Shown one piece after another: positions 8,255 to 15,552 of a DNA stretch of 34,112 bases. The translations under genes and the position numbers were made by a program. The notes below the pieces were generated by a model. That model was not told the DNA's origin. It saw only the letters and a list, made by a program, of their open reading frames with translations, and searched no databases. This DNA comes from Acidimicrobiaceae bacterium. GTDB lineage: Bacteria; Actinomycetota; Acidimicrobiia; Acidimicrobiales; Bog-793. Location of the stretch: the NCBI GenBank assembly GCA_003140595.1, contig PLKG01000061.1, positions 10,414 to 44,525 of the forward strand, in the 5' to 3' direction. Positions within the stretch are counted from its first letter, which is position 1. The number at the start of each line of letters is the position of its first letter.

Positions 8255-9010
8255 TCAAAGTCGGTCAAGTAACTCCCGACGCTTCTGCTCGTATTCGGCA
8301 TCGGTGATGACGCCGTGCTGGTGCAGATCGGCCAGTTCGCCGATCTGCTGGGCGACGGTTGGCGCGGGCGGAGTGCGGGGTACCGCCTCGACGACCCGGG
8401 GCGGTGCGACACGCGGCGTTGGATCGGTGATGGGCGGCGTTGAGTAGGCGCGCGGTGTCGTGGCGGGCCGTTCATCCTCAGGAGCACCAAATTCCGCGGG
8501 GCCATGCGCCATGGGATACCCACCGGAGCTCTGGGCGACAACGCGGTTGATCAGAGACTGCACCTGGTCCGGCTTGCTGATGTCCGGAAATGGGTCCTGA
8601 CCATTGCGTCCAGCCGACTCGACCGTGAGACTCCCCGCCCGGACGATCCTCTCGACGATGGATTGGTGATATGTCACGTCCTGCACACGTCCGATCGGGA
8701 TCTCTCTCCCGGTCCTCCGCAGCACACCGGTCCGGTAGACGATCCGCTGAGAGGTGACGACGAAGGTCGTCGTACGCCAGCCGAGATAGCGCGCGCCCAG
8801 ATAGACGAGTGCGGCGACGCCGACGCCCAGCAGAACCAAGCAGGCAACAATCGGTGCACCTGTCCATACAACGACGACGGCCACACAGGCAGCCAGAACG
8901 AGGACCGTGAAGACCGACGGCCAGAACAGATAGGACCAGTTCGGCCTCGAGTCGAGATAGAGCTCCTCCCCAGGGCCCAACAACCGAATCGGGAAACTCA
9001 TCGCGCCCAT
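8255..9010 (-). CDS. Membrane protein with bacterial PH-like and SHOCT domains
   Basis: A 251-residue protein (from the ATG at 9010). Two transmembrane helices occupy about 28-49 and 52-74. A YdbS/DUF304-type bacterial pleckstrin-homology domain lies at ~75-160 (TTTFVVTSQRIVYRTGVLRR...IPIGRVQDVTYHQSIVERI). A proline-rich linker follows, and a C-terminal SHOCT domain closes the protein at ~220-251 (QQIGELADLHQHGVITDAEYEQKRREL). SHOCT domains are short oligomerisation modules; no catalytic activity is predicted. The ATG at 9001 is an alternative, and a TTG at 9049 would overlap the ddl end by 20 nt; neither has a clear ribosome site. It overlaps or abuts the ddl-like gene, so it is probably part of that operon. 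Confidence 0.85.
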   Translation of the reverse strand: MGAMSFPIRLLGPGEELYLDSRPNWSYLFWPSVFTVLVLAACVAVVVVWTGAPIVACLVLLGVGVAALVYLGARYLGWRTTTFVVTSQRIVYRTGVLRRTGREIPIGRVQDVTYHQSIVERIVRAGSLTVESAGRNGQDPFPDISKPDQVQSLINRVVAQSSGGYPMAHGPAEFGAPEDERPATTPRAYSTPPITDPTPRVAPPRVVEAVPRTPPAPTVAQQIGELADLHQHGVITDAEYEQKRRELLDRL

Positions 9011-9029
9011 CCGGGCGTCGGCCCGCTGC

Positions 9030-10271
9030 TCATCCGAGTTTGCTCGCAATGGAACCTGCGAGCCTCAGGGCCGACCCGTCCGAACCCGCCGACGAGTACA
9101 CAGCGGCGGGTCGCTGGATCGCTTCGGTCAACATGTCGAATATCAAAGACGTAAAGGCCAGGCGTGGATCGACCCACAGGTAGTGCGAGAGCGAGCCAGG
9201 GATCGTGTTGATCTCGTTTATGAACACGTCCTCTCCGTCGGACAGGAAATCCAGCCGTGCGACGCCCCGCAAACCTACGAGTGAGGCGACTTCGGGTGCC
9301 AGTGCGCGAATGCGTTGCTCGAGCTCGGGCTCGATCTGAGCGGGCAACTCACGTGGCGCACTTGTCATACCCTCCGACCCGACGTACTTGTCCTCATAGC
9401 CAAGGATCTCTCCCCCACCGCGCGTCCGAAGCGGCCGCTCGACCGCTGACAACTGGAGTTCGGGCCAGCTCCTGAGCGCTACCTGCAAGTCGAACATCTC
9501 AGCTTGGTACGGTTCGAGAATCGCCCCCCGACGCAGGTGAGGGTTCGCCGTCAGACGGGCACGAGCGGTATCGAAGTCCGCGACGACCTCGATGCCTATT
9601 GACGATCCACCAAAGCGCGGCTTCAGAATGTAAGGGGGCGCAAATCCCGGTTCCTCGCTGTCGACTCCCAGTGGTACGCGCGGCAGCGCCGGCAAGCCCG
9701 CATATATCACGAGCGCGCCAAAGGCGAGCTTGTCCATGCCGAGCGCGGCTCCCATCGCCGTCGGACCGGTGTACGGAACTCCCGTGAGGTCGAGAGCAGC
9801 CTGGAGACTGCCGTCCTCTCCCGGTCCGCCATGACAGCAGATCAGTAGCGCGTCCAGGTCGAGGTGGTCTTCCCTCCCACGTAACCCGCTCGCAGGTCTG
9901 AAAAAACCGCCGCCAGGGCCGCTTATAAGACGTAGGCGCGCCGAATTGGGGGGAACTCCCTCGACGAAGCCCGCCGCCTCGACCGCGACCTGAACCTCGT
10001 ACCAGTCACCCGACTTGGACCAGTACAGCGAACGTACGCTGCCCATTCCCGGAGCGTGGGCAAGCGCATGCACGGCCTGCAGGCCAGTGAGTATCGACAC
10101 GTCGTGTTCGGGTGAGGGGCCACCGTAGACAACCCCCACGCGCACGGGCCGACCGCCTCGGTTCGCGCCAACCTCTCGCGCGTCACCCGGGCGAGCCTCG
10201 GCGACTGCACGCGGCAAATCGAACGCTCCCCGATCGTCGAAGTCCAAACGACGTGTTCCGCTCTGCCTCAT
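9030..10271 (-). CDS. D-alanine--D-alanine ligase family ATP-grasp enzyme
   Basis: A 413-residue Ddl-type ATP-grasp ligase. The N-terminal domain has VGVVYGGPSPEHDVS (45-59), the family's G-G-x-S-x-E-H-x-V-S, and CHGGPGEDGSLQ (146-157). The ATP-grasp lysine segment is YILKPRFGGSSIG. The metal-binding C-terminal block has D341, E353 and N355 in ARLDFLSD and INEINTIPGSLSHYLW. It should join two D-amino acids, usually D-Ala-D-Ala, for peptidoglycan stems. The first ~42 residues are an unusual, poorly structured extension: in-frame GTG codons at 10145 and 10139 would give a normal-length Ddl. It lies between a membrane MurF-like ligase (91 nt upstream) and the PH/SHOCT gene. Whether it is the housekeeping Ddl or a paralogue cannot be told from this window. 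Confidence 0.9.
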   Translation of the reverse strand: MRQSGTRRLDFDDRGAFDLPRAVAEARPGDAREVGANRGGRPVRVGVVYGGPSPEHDVSILTGLQAVHALAHAPGMGSVRSLYWSKSGDWYEVQVAVEAAGFVEGVPPNSARLRLISGPGGGFFRPASGLRGREDHLDLDALLICCHGGPGEDGSLQAALDLTGVPYTGPTAMGAALGMDKLAFGALVIYAGLPALPRVPLGVDSEEPGFAPPYILKPRFGGSSIGIEVVADFDTARARLTANPHLRRGAILEPYQAEMFDLQVALRSWPELQLSAVERPLRTRGGGEILGYEDKYVGSEGMTSAPRELPAQIEPELEQRIRALAPEVASLVGLRGVARLDFLSDGEDVFINEINTIPGSLSHYLWVDPRLAFTSLIFDMLTEAIQRPAAVYSSAGSDGSALRLAGSIASKLG

Positions 10272-10272
10272 C

Positions 10273-10294
10273 GTGTGGCCACTTTATGCCACAC
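10273..10294 (-). promoter_or_regulatory. Inverted repeat abutting the ddl-like start
   Basis: GTGTGGC and GCCACAC form a perfect 7-bp inverted repeat with an 8-nt spacer (ATAAAGTG on the minus strand), ending one base before the ATG at 10271. It could be an operator (the spacer gives a CATAAA -10-like hexamer) or an RNA hairpin that hides the start. No Shine-Dalgarno sequence is present for that ATG. Confidence 0.45.
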
Positions 10295-10362
10295 TCCGAG
10301 CGCGGACACCGCCCGAGGATCGCCGGACTTGTGACTCGCCTTCCAGGCGAGCGGCGGCACGC

Positions 10363-11913
10363 TCAGGGAAAGTGATCCGGGAGATCATTCTCGAACAGCA
10401 CCGCGTCGCCCGGGCCGAGCTGTTCACGCGTCCAGGCGACAGCCTCCTCCCGCGTACTGACGAGCTTCACCGACAACGGCCGCCCCGCCTGACGACAACC
10501 TTCGACGAGCGCGGCCCTGTTGGTTCTTCCGACAATGACCAGGTCTGTCGAGATAGCTGCCGCCCTCTCGGCTAAAGCCGCGTTCTCCATCACCTGTTTC
10601 TTGCCGAGTTCAACCATCCCGGGTGTCACTAGAACTCGCCGACCTTCACGGCCCTCCCATACGAGCGCATCGAGTGCGATACGGGCACCAGCCGGGTTCG
10701 CGTTGAAGGTGTCGTCGAGCACGACGTAACCGGCCTTGGCCTGGTAGCGCTGCAACCGGTTCGGCACGCTGGGCAGAGAAGCAAGGCGCCTCAGCACCAC
10801 CTCGGGCTCGATGCCGAGCTCGATCGCCACGGCGACCGCGCAGGCCGCGTTCGTCCGAATCGGCGACGGGGACCCCGGCGCAAGGACAACTACGCCTGCA
10901 GTCTTTCCGCCGAGTCGTAGCTCCAGGCCATCACCGCTTTCCAACACGGAAACGTCTGCGTTCTCATCGGTTCCCGAGACGCGCATTACCTTCTGGTTGG
11001 CGTCGAGACGTCGCGCGAGCCCGTCGAGCCGCTCGTCGTCGATGTTCAGCACGACCACTCGGGCCGTCGGGGTGATCTCGGCCTTTGCCGCGAGCGTCCT
11101 GTCGAGGGTGCCGAAGCGCTCCAGATGCGCCGGACCGATCGAGGTGATGACAGCAACCTCGGGCTTGAGCCAGCGACAGAGCGCCGCGATCTCACCTGGG
11201 CCGTAGGCGCCCATCTCGGCCACGAGTACCTCGGTCCCTGGCAAGAGGTGCTCATTCACCGTACGCGCGAGTCCGGCGCGGTTGTTGAAGCTGCGTGGGC
11301 TCGCCACGACGCTGCGATGACCTGCGACAAGGTGGGCGACGTAGTTCTTCGTGGTCGTCTTGCCGTAAGACCCGGTGATGCCGACTACGAGTGGCCGAGC
11401 GCGTGCGAGCACGGCCGACGCGCGCCCGACGTAGCGTTGTGCGAGCAGGTCCTCGACAGGCCGAAGGACCGCGAGCGCCACGTCGACGAGCAGGGGCACG
11501 GCGATCGCGCCCGACGCCGCCGCGACGACGGCGTCGACGGGACTCCCAAAGGCCGCGGCCAGCGATATGCCAAGGCCTTCGAGTCCGACAATGACCAACC
11601 CGACCTGAGACATCCGGCGTGTCCACGCCAGACGCGATGTGCGGCCCCGCAGCCTCAGGCCAGCGGGCCCCATTGCCACGACGGCCGCGCTCGCCAGAGC
11701 GGCAGCCGGGGCGACTGTCGCTATTCCGGTGCTAACCACGGCCACAACCGCCAGAGCGATGTTCAGCGGCGTGCTGGTCCACCAGCGCCACCCGAAGCGC
11801 GCCACAGCGCCGGGCAGATAGTGCTCACGCTGGGCGACTCGAAGCCACCGCAGGTCAGCCAGGATGACCGAGATTGCTGCTGCACCGAGCGTGGCGGCGT
11901 TGAGTGGCGTCAC
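10363..11913 (-). CDS. MurF-like Mur ligase with N-terminal transmembrane domain
   Basis: A 516-residue protein. Residues 1-150 are a membrane region of about four to five helices (roughly 5-20, 50-83, 103-122, 128-150) in place of the normal MurF substrate-binding domain. From ~175 a Mur ligase core follows: P-loop GITGSYGKTTTK (178-189), SFNNRAG, LVAEMGAYGPGEIA, then the C-terminal DDTFNANPAGARIALDAL and the LVTPGMVELG segment, all MurF-like. Mur ligases activate a carboxylate as acyl phosphate and join it to an amine; MurF attaches D-Ala-D-Ala to UDP-MurNAc-tripeptide. Adjacency to a Ddl supplies the dipeptide. The membrane anchor suggests a lipid-linked or membrane acceptor (inference). 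The start is GTG at 11913, 34 nt after the hydrolase gene. Confidence 0.85.
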   Translation of the reverse strand: MTPLNAATLGAAAISVILADLRWLRVAQREHYLPGAVARFGWRWWTSTPLNIALAVVAVVSTGIATVAPAAALASAAVVAMGPAGLRLRGRTSRLAWTRRMSQVGLVIVGLEGLGISLAAAFGSPVDAVVAAASGAIAVPLLVDVALAVLRPVEDLLAQRYVGRASAVLARARPLVVGITGSYGKTTTKNYVAHLVAGHRSVVASPRSFNNRAGLARTVNEHLLPGTEVLVAEMGAYGPGEIAALCRWLKPEVAVITSIGPAHLERFGTLDRTLAAKAEITPTARVVVLNIDDERLDGLARRLDANQKVMRVSGTDENADVSVLESGDGLELRLGGKTAGVVVLAPGSPSPIRTNAACAVAVAIELGIEPEVVLRRLASLPSVPNRLQRYQAKAGYVVLDDTFNANPAGARIALDALVWEGREGRRVLVTPGMVELGKKQVMENAALAERAAAISTDLVIVGRTNRAALVEGCRQAGRPLSVKLVSTREEAVAWTREQLGPGDAVLFENDLPDHFP

Positions 11914-11947
11914 GAGATGACGGTGCCTACGGTCGGCGTTGAGAAGA

Positions 11948-12685
11948 TCAAGTCTTCAACCGTTCCATCGCGGCGCGCAGTTCACCTGGCGCTGTAAGAG
12001 GGGTCAGATGACCAGCCCCACGGCAAACCACGAGATGGGCGTGCGGCAGCTCCCGTTGCAGCTGCTCGGCAGTCGCCAAGGGCGCTGCCATGTCGTCATC
12101 ACCCCACACGAGTTCGACCGGGCACCGCACCTCAGCAATCGCCGCACCGTAATCCTCGGCAAGAGTACGCACGAGAATGTCCCGCATGACACCGGAGGCC
12201 GCGCGGTAGTCATCGGACCCGTAGCGCTGTCGCAGCGCCTCGAGCCTGTCCCGACCGATCAATCCGCGGGCTGCCAGCCCACGAGCCACCCTGAACCGCA
12301 GCAACGGCTTCGCACCGCCGCCAGGGGGTCGGTGTAGCGGCGCTCCGGTCAAGACAAGACCCGCGATCTGATCCGGATGACTCGCGGCAAGATGAACCGC
12401 GACGCGACCGCCGAAAGAATGTCCCAGCACGACTACCCGCGCCGACATCTCGTCGAGCACGGCGGCGACTGCCTCCGCGTAGTCGGAGGATCCCCAGACC
12501 TCTTCTGGTGCGGCAGCGCTCCCGAACCCGGGTAGGTCTAGGGCGATCGCATCGATCCCGGAGTGCCTGAGAACGGCTTCGAAGTCCCGATGGTCCCGCC
12601 GCCATCCGTGCAAGGCCAACACCCATGGAGTGCCCGCGCCATACGACTCCCCGAAGAGGTGTGAGTCGGCGAAAGACGTGAGCAT
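11948..12685 (-). CDS. Alpha/beta-fold hydrolase
   Basis: A 245-residue single-domain alpha/beta hydrolase. The oxyanion segment is ALHGWRRDHRDF (residues ~24-35), the nucleophile elbow is GHSFGG with Ser90, the acidic residue lies in VWGDDDM (one of D196-D198), and the histidine is H226 in GAGHLTPL. The lid region (~115-165) is short and arginine rich. No signal peptide is seen, so it is cytoplasmic. The substrate (ester, amide or lactone) is unknown. It is the first gene of the minus-strand run and is only 34 nt from the membrane MurF-like gene, so a role linked to cell-wall precursor chemistry is plausible but unproven. A TAGTTT hexamer lies 9 nt before the ATG, close to the leaderless spacing seen elsewhere. 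Confidence 0.9.
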   Translation of the reverse strand: MLTSFADSHLFGESYGAGTPWVLALHGWRRDHRDFEAVLRHSGIDAIALDLPGFGSAAAPEEVWGSSDYAEAVAAVLDEMSARVVVLGHSFGGRVAVHLAASHPDQIAGLVLTGAPLHRPPGGGAKPLLRFRVARGLAARGLIGRDRLEALRQRYGSDDYRAASGVMRDILVRTLAEDYGAAIAEVRCPVELVWGDDDMAAPLATAEQLQRELPHAHLVVCRGAGHLTPLTAPGELRAAMERLKT

Positions 12686-12777
12686 TTCAAGAAGAAACTA
12701 ACGCGTCGTCGTATGGTCGCACTTGACCACTACGCAGGTCTCGCGCACCTGGCCTGAACCCTGAGGCAACCGACCGC

Positions 12778-12783
12778 TACGGT
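12778..12783 (+). promoter_or_regulatory. -10 element of a leaderless promoter (uvrD-like gene)
   Basis: TACGGT (TANNNT) is separated by 6 nt (ctaatc) from the ATG at 12790, with no ribosome-binding site between them. This matches the rimO arrangement. Confidence 0.5.
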
Positions 12784-12789
12784 CTAATC

Positions 12790-14709
12790 ATGGAGTCGGG
12801 CGCGATACGGTCAGATGAGCTGGCCGGACGACTGCTGGCCGGATGCGACCCTCAGCAGCGAGAGGCGATCACCACTGAGGCGCGGCCTTTATGTGTGCTG
12901 GCCGCCGCCGGCTCCGGCAAAACGCGGGTGCTCACGCGTCGCATCGCCTGGCGGGTGAACGAAGGCACCGCCTCGGCACCGTACGTGCTAGCGCTCACGT
13001 TCACCCGCAAGGCCGCATCAGAACTGCGAGGCCGGCTCGCAAGCCTCGGGCTCGCCGAACCGGCGACTGCCGGAACCTTCCACGCCGTTGCACTCGGAGA
13101 GCTCAGGCGACTGGCTGCCGAGCGCGGCGGTCCGCCGCCCGTCGTCATCGCCTCCAAAGCCCGTCTTCTGGCCACCGCCGCGGGCCAGGACTACGGCCGC
13201 GACCGCGCCATGCTCGCTGAACTCGCCTCCGAGATCGAATGGGCGCAGGCGCAGTGCCTCACCGCTCGTGAATACTCGCGGGCTGCCAGCATCTCCGCGC
13301 GACCTAGCCAGTGTGACCCGACCCTCGTCACGGAGATCTGGAAGCGCTACGACCGGGAGAAGCAACGTCGAGGCGTCCTCGACTTCGATGATCTTCTCCT
13401 GCGCTGCGCGACCGAGCTCGAATGCGATGCTGAGTTCGCCGCTTCGGCACGGTGGCGCTTCCGACACCTCTTCGTGGACGAGTATCAGGACGTGAACCCA
13501 GCACAAGTACGCCTGCTCGACGCTTGGCTCGGCGACAATAACGACATCTGCGTTGTGGGCGATCCGGACCAGGCAATCTACTCGTGGAATGGGAGTGATC
13601 CGCGAGCCCTTGTCGACTTTCCCCAGCGACATCCAGGCTCCCGGGTTGTTCGCCTCGCCGTGAACTACCGCTCGACCGAGGTCGTAGTGGCAGTCGCGTC
13701 ATCGGTTCTCAAAGGCGAATCGTCCCCCGTCCGCGCTTGGTCGGTCTCCGATGAGTCGGGCGCACCGAGCGCCGAGCCCCGGGACATGCCGGTGCCCGGG
13801 AGCTCCCGGGCGGGCGGGCGGGCCCAACCGATAATCGCCTACGAAACTGACCTCGACGAGGCGATAGGCGTCGCCACCGCACTGAGGCGGGCCAGGAGCC
13901 CTGGCGCACCCTGGTCGAGCCTCGCCGTTCTGGCTCGGACGAACGCCCAGCTCGTTCTCTTCGAGCGTGAGCTGGAGGCGGCGGGCGTGCCGTTCCGAAG
14001 CGGGGGCGGCCGGGCCTTTCTTGGGCGCCCAGCAGTCCGGCGCGCCTTGGATCGTTTGACCAGCCCCTCCGATTCACCTGGTCTTCACGGGTGGCTCGAA
14101 GAGCTCGCCACGTCGGGGACCGGGCAGGCTACGGACGTCTCGAACGACGAATGCGAACTCTTCGGCGAGCCTTCAAGCGGAAATGATCTCGCCGACACCG
14201 CGCTGCTCGATGTTGATCTCGCCGAATTGGGCGCTTTGGCGGCTGACTACCTGCGCTATGACTCGAGCGCCAGCACGGCCGGGTTCGTCTCCTGGCTCGA
14301 GGCGAGCCTGCGCGCCGATCCTCCCCGACAGGTCGGCGACGCCGTCGACGTCATGACCTTCCACCGAGCAAAGGGACTCGAGTGGCGGGTCGTGTTCGTG
14401 ACCGGGCTCGAGGACGGACTTGTGCCGATCGCCCACGCCCGCAGTCCGCAGGCCGCCTCCGAGGAGCGCAGGCTCCTCTATGTCGCGTGCACTCGCGCCA
14501 TGGACGACCTTCGTTGCTCGTGGGCACGGGAGCGATCTTTCGGGGGACGCCGTTCGGTTCGTAAGCCTTCGCCCTATCTTGCAGCCATCGAGGCCACCCA
14601 TCGCGACCTTGTGCGTCTGGCCGAGTTGACACCTGAACGGTCCCGCGCCTCGAAACGAGCTGTCCAGGCCCTTCTCGCGGGCCGTCAACGGGCTCGTGGG
14701 GCACCATGA
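12790..14709 (+). CDS. UvrD/PcrA-family superfamily 1 DNA helicase (UvrD2-like)
   Basis: A 639-residue SF1A 3'-5' DNA helicase. It starts with a Q-motif region (CDPQQREAI), Walker A AAAGSGKT (GSGKT at 41-45), motif Ia LTFTRKAASELRGR, the TFHAVAL segment, motif II DEYQD (from D230), motif III VGDPDQAIYSWNG, motif IV VNYRST, motif V VMTFHRAKGLEW and motif VI RRLLYVACTRAM. The N-terminal motifs resemble actinobacterial UvrD2 more than PcrA. It is shorter than typical PcrA (~720-770 residues), has a reduced 2B region, and lacks a C-terminal HRDC domain: the end is a basic tail after PYLAAIE. It probably acts in repair or replication-associated unwinding. It is divergent from the hydrolase operon. 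Confidence 0.93.
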   Translation: MESGAIRSDELAGRLLAGCDPQQREAITTEARPLCVLAAAGSGKTRVLTRRIAWRVNEGTASAPYVLALTFTRKAASELRGRLASLGLAEPATAGTFHAVALGELRRLAAERGGPPPVVIASKARLLATAAGQDYGRDRAMLAELASEIEWAQAQCLTAREYSRAASISARPSQCDPTLVTEIWKRYDREKQRRGVLDFDDLLLRCATELECDAEFAASARWRFRHLFVDEYQDVNPAQVRLLDAWLGDNNDICVVGDPDQAIYSWNGSDPRALVDFPQRHPGSRVVRLAVNYRSTEVVVAVASSVLKGESSPVRAWSVSDESGAPSAEPRDMPVPGSSRAGGRAQPIIAYETDLDEAIGVATALRRARSPGAPWSSLAVLARTNAQLVLFERELEAAGVPFRSGGGRAFLGRPAVRRALDRLTSPSDSPGLHGWLEELATSGTGQATDVSNDECELFGEPSSGNDLADTALLDVDLAELGALAADYLRYDSSASTAGFVSWLEASLRADPPRQVGDAVDVMTFHRAKGLEWRVVFVTGLEDGLVPIAHARSPQAASEERRLLYVACTRAMDDLRCSWARERSFGGRRSVRKPSPYLAAIEATHRDLVRLAELTPERSRASKRAVQALLAGRQRARGAP

Positions 14710-14853
14710 CGGGAGGTAAGGACCGGGAGAGCGCCTTGCGATCACGCCGATCGTGCCCTGAGCTAGGTCACACCAGTAGCATGGCGAGCGCACTAGCATG
14801 CCTCGTGAACAAGGGTCCCGCCGCCACGGGAGCCGAGAACGTAGCTGCAAAGA

Positions 14854-14934
14854 ATGGCACGTAATGGGCGATTCCGTGAGAAGGCTAGACGTCGAGCGAT
14901 TGCTTGGAAGTTGGCACGGGAGGAGGGTGGCTGA
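14854..14934 (+). CDS. 26-residue basic peptide ORF coupled to the hendecad protein
   Basis: A short ORF with an ATG at 14854 and a TGA at 14932-14934 that shares one base with the next start (TGATG). It encodes 26 residues, nine of them Arg or Lys (MARNGRFREKARRR at the start, then a helical AIAWKLAREEGG end). The strong AGGAGG of the next gene (14921-14926) lies inside its last codons. An in-frame TAG sits 12 nt before the ATG, so it cannot be an extension of something larger. Its own ribosome site is weak. It may be a small basic partner protein or a leader ORF that controls translation of the next gene; conservation of the pair would be needed to call it real. Confidence 0.4.
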   Translation: MARNGRFREKARRRAIAWKLAREEGG

Positions 14935-15425
14935 TGCCTAGAGACGGCGACAGCGGAGCGTCGGACGTGGAGGCACGCAACCACTACCTGAGCATCATTG
15001 ACGATGCCTGGGAGGTCTATCGCGAGGCAGTCGAAGGCGCTTGGGCGGACTACGAGGAAGCACTCAAGCCAGTGCGCGACATTTACGAGGTAGCGCAGAC
15101 TGCCGCCGAAGAGGCCCACGGCAATGCGATCGACGAAGCTTGGGCCGACTATAAGCAAGCTGTAGCGAGCGCCCCTGCGACAATGCGCCGCGACATCGTT
15201 GCCCAGGCACGCGCCACTTACAACGAGTTGGCTGCGCAGATTCGCAAGACATACAACGAGAGCATGGCAATCGCCCGGGACGGCTACCTGAGGTCCGTGG
15301 ACGAGACGCGGGCGTCCTACCGAGCAGCGGTGGACGGTGAACTTGACGCTCATCGTGAGGCTGTCCGGGTGGCCTGGAGCAGTTACCTACAGGCGGTCGA
15401 CTCCAGCCTGCTTGCCGAAGATTGA
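14934..15425 (+). CDS. Acidic all-helical protein built of 11-residue repeats
   Basis: A 163-residue protein of no recognised family. The start is the ATG at 14934, 7 nt after a perfect AGGAGG. Residues 14-157 divide into 13 consecutive 11-residue units with one single-residue insertion, for example ARNHYLSIIDD, AWEVYREAVEG, AWADYEEALKP, AWADYKQAVAS, ARATYNELAAQ, TRASYRAAVDG and AWSSYLQAVDS. Position 1 is usually Ala, position 2 Trp or Arg, position 5 an aromatic (Tyr in ten units, otherwise His or Met), and positions 8-9 small or aliphatic. Hendecads give a long, almost straight helix, either a right-handed coiled coil or an amphipathic surface-binding helix. There is no signal peptide, membrane segment or cysteine, and the protein is net acidic (about 32 D/E against 17 K/R). 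Function unknown. Confidence 0.82.
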   Translation: MPRDGDSGASDVEARNHYLSIIDDAWEVYREAVEGAWADYEEALKPVRDIYEVAQTAAEEAHGNAIDEAWADYKQAVASAPATMRRDIVAQARATYNELAAQIRKTYNESMAIARDGYLRSVDETRASYRAAVDGELDAHREAVRVAWSSYLQAVDSSLLAED

Positions 15426-15458
15426 GCTCCCACAACCGACGGATGGTCGTCGCCACTG

Positions 15459-15473
15459 GTAGATTCTGTCTAC
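15459..15473. promoter_or_regulatory. Palindrome upstream of the Rrf2 gene, possible operator
   Basis: GTAGA and TCTAC form a perfect 5-bp inverted repeat around TTCTG, about 80 nt before the Rrf2 start. It lies between the hendecad gene stop and the regulator, where an autoregulatory site would be expected. Assignment to Rrf2 is inference from position only. Confidence 0.3.
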
Positions 15474-15552
15474 CTACTCGGTCAAATGATCGGTGCAAAG
15501 GTGGAGTGGGCTTTCGCCTCCGGCGACAGCCCTAAGGCGACTGGACGCAGCC

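Noticed and set aside
11125-11997. Plus-strand open frame opposite the MurF-like gene
   Set aside because: Composition is Arg/Asp/His-rich and typical of an antisense shadow; the opposite strand encodes clear Mur-ligase motifs.
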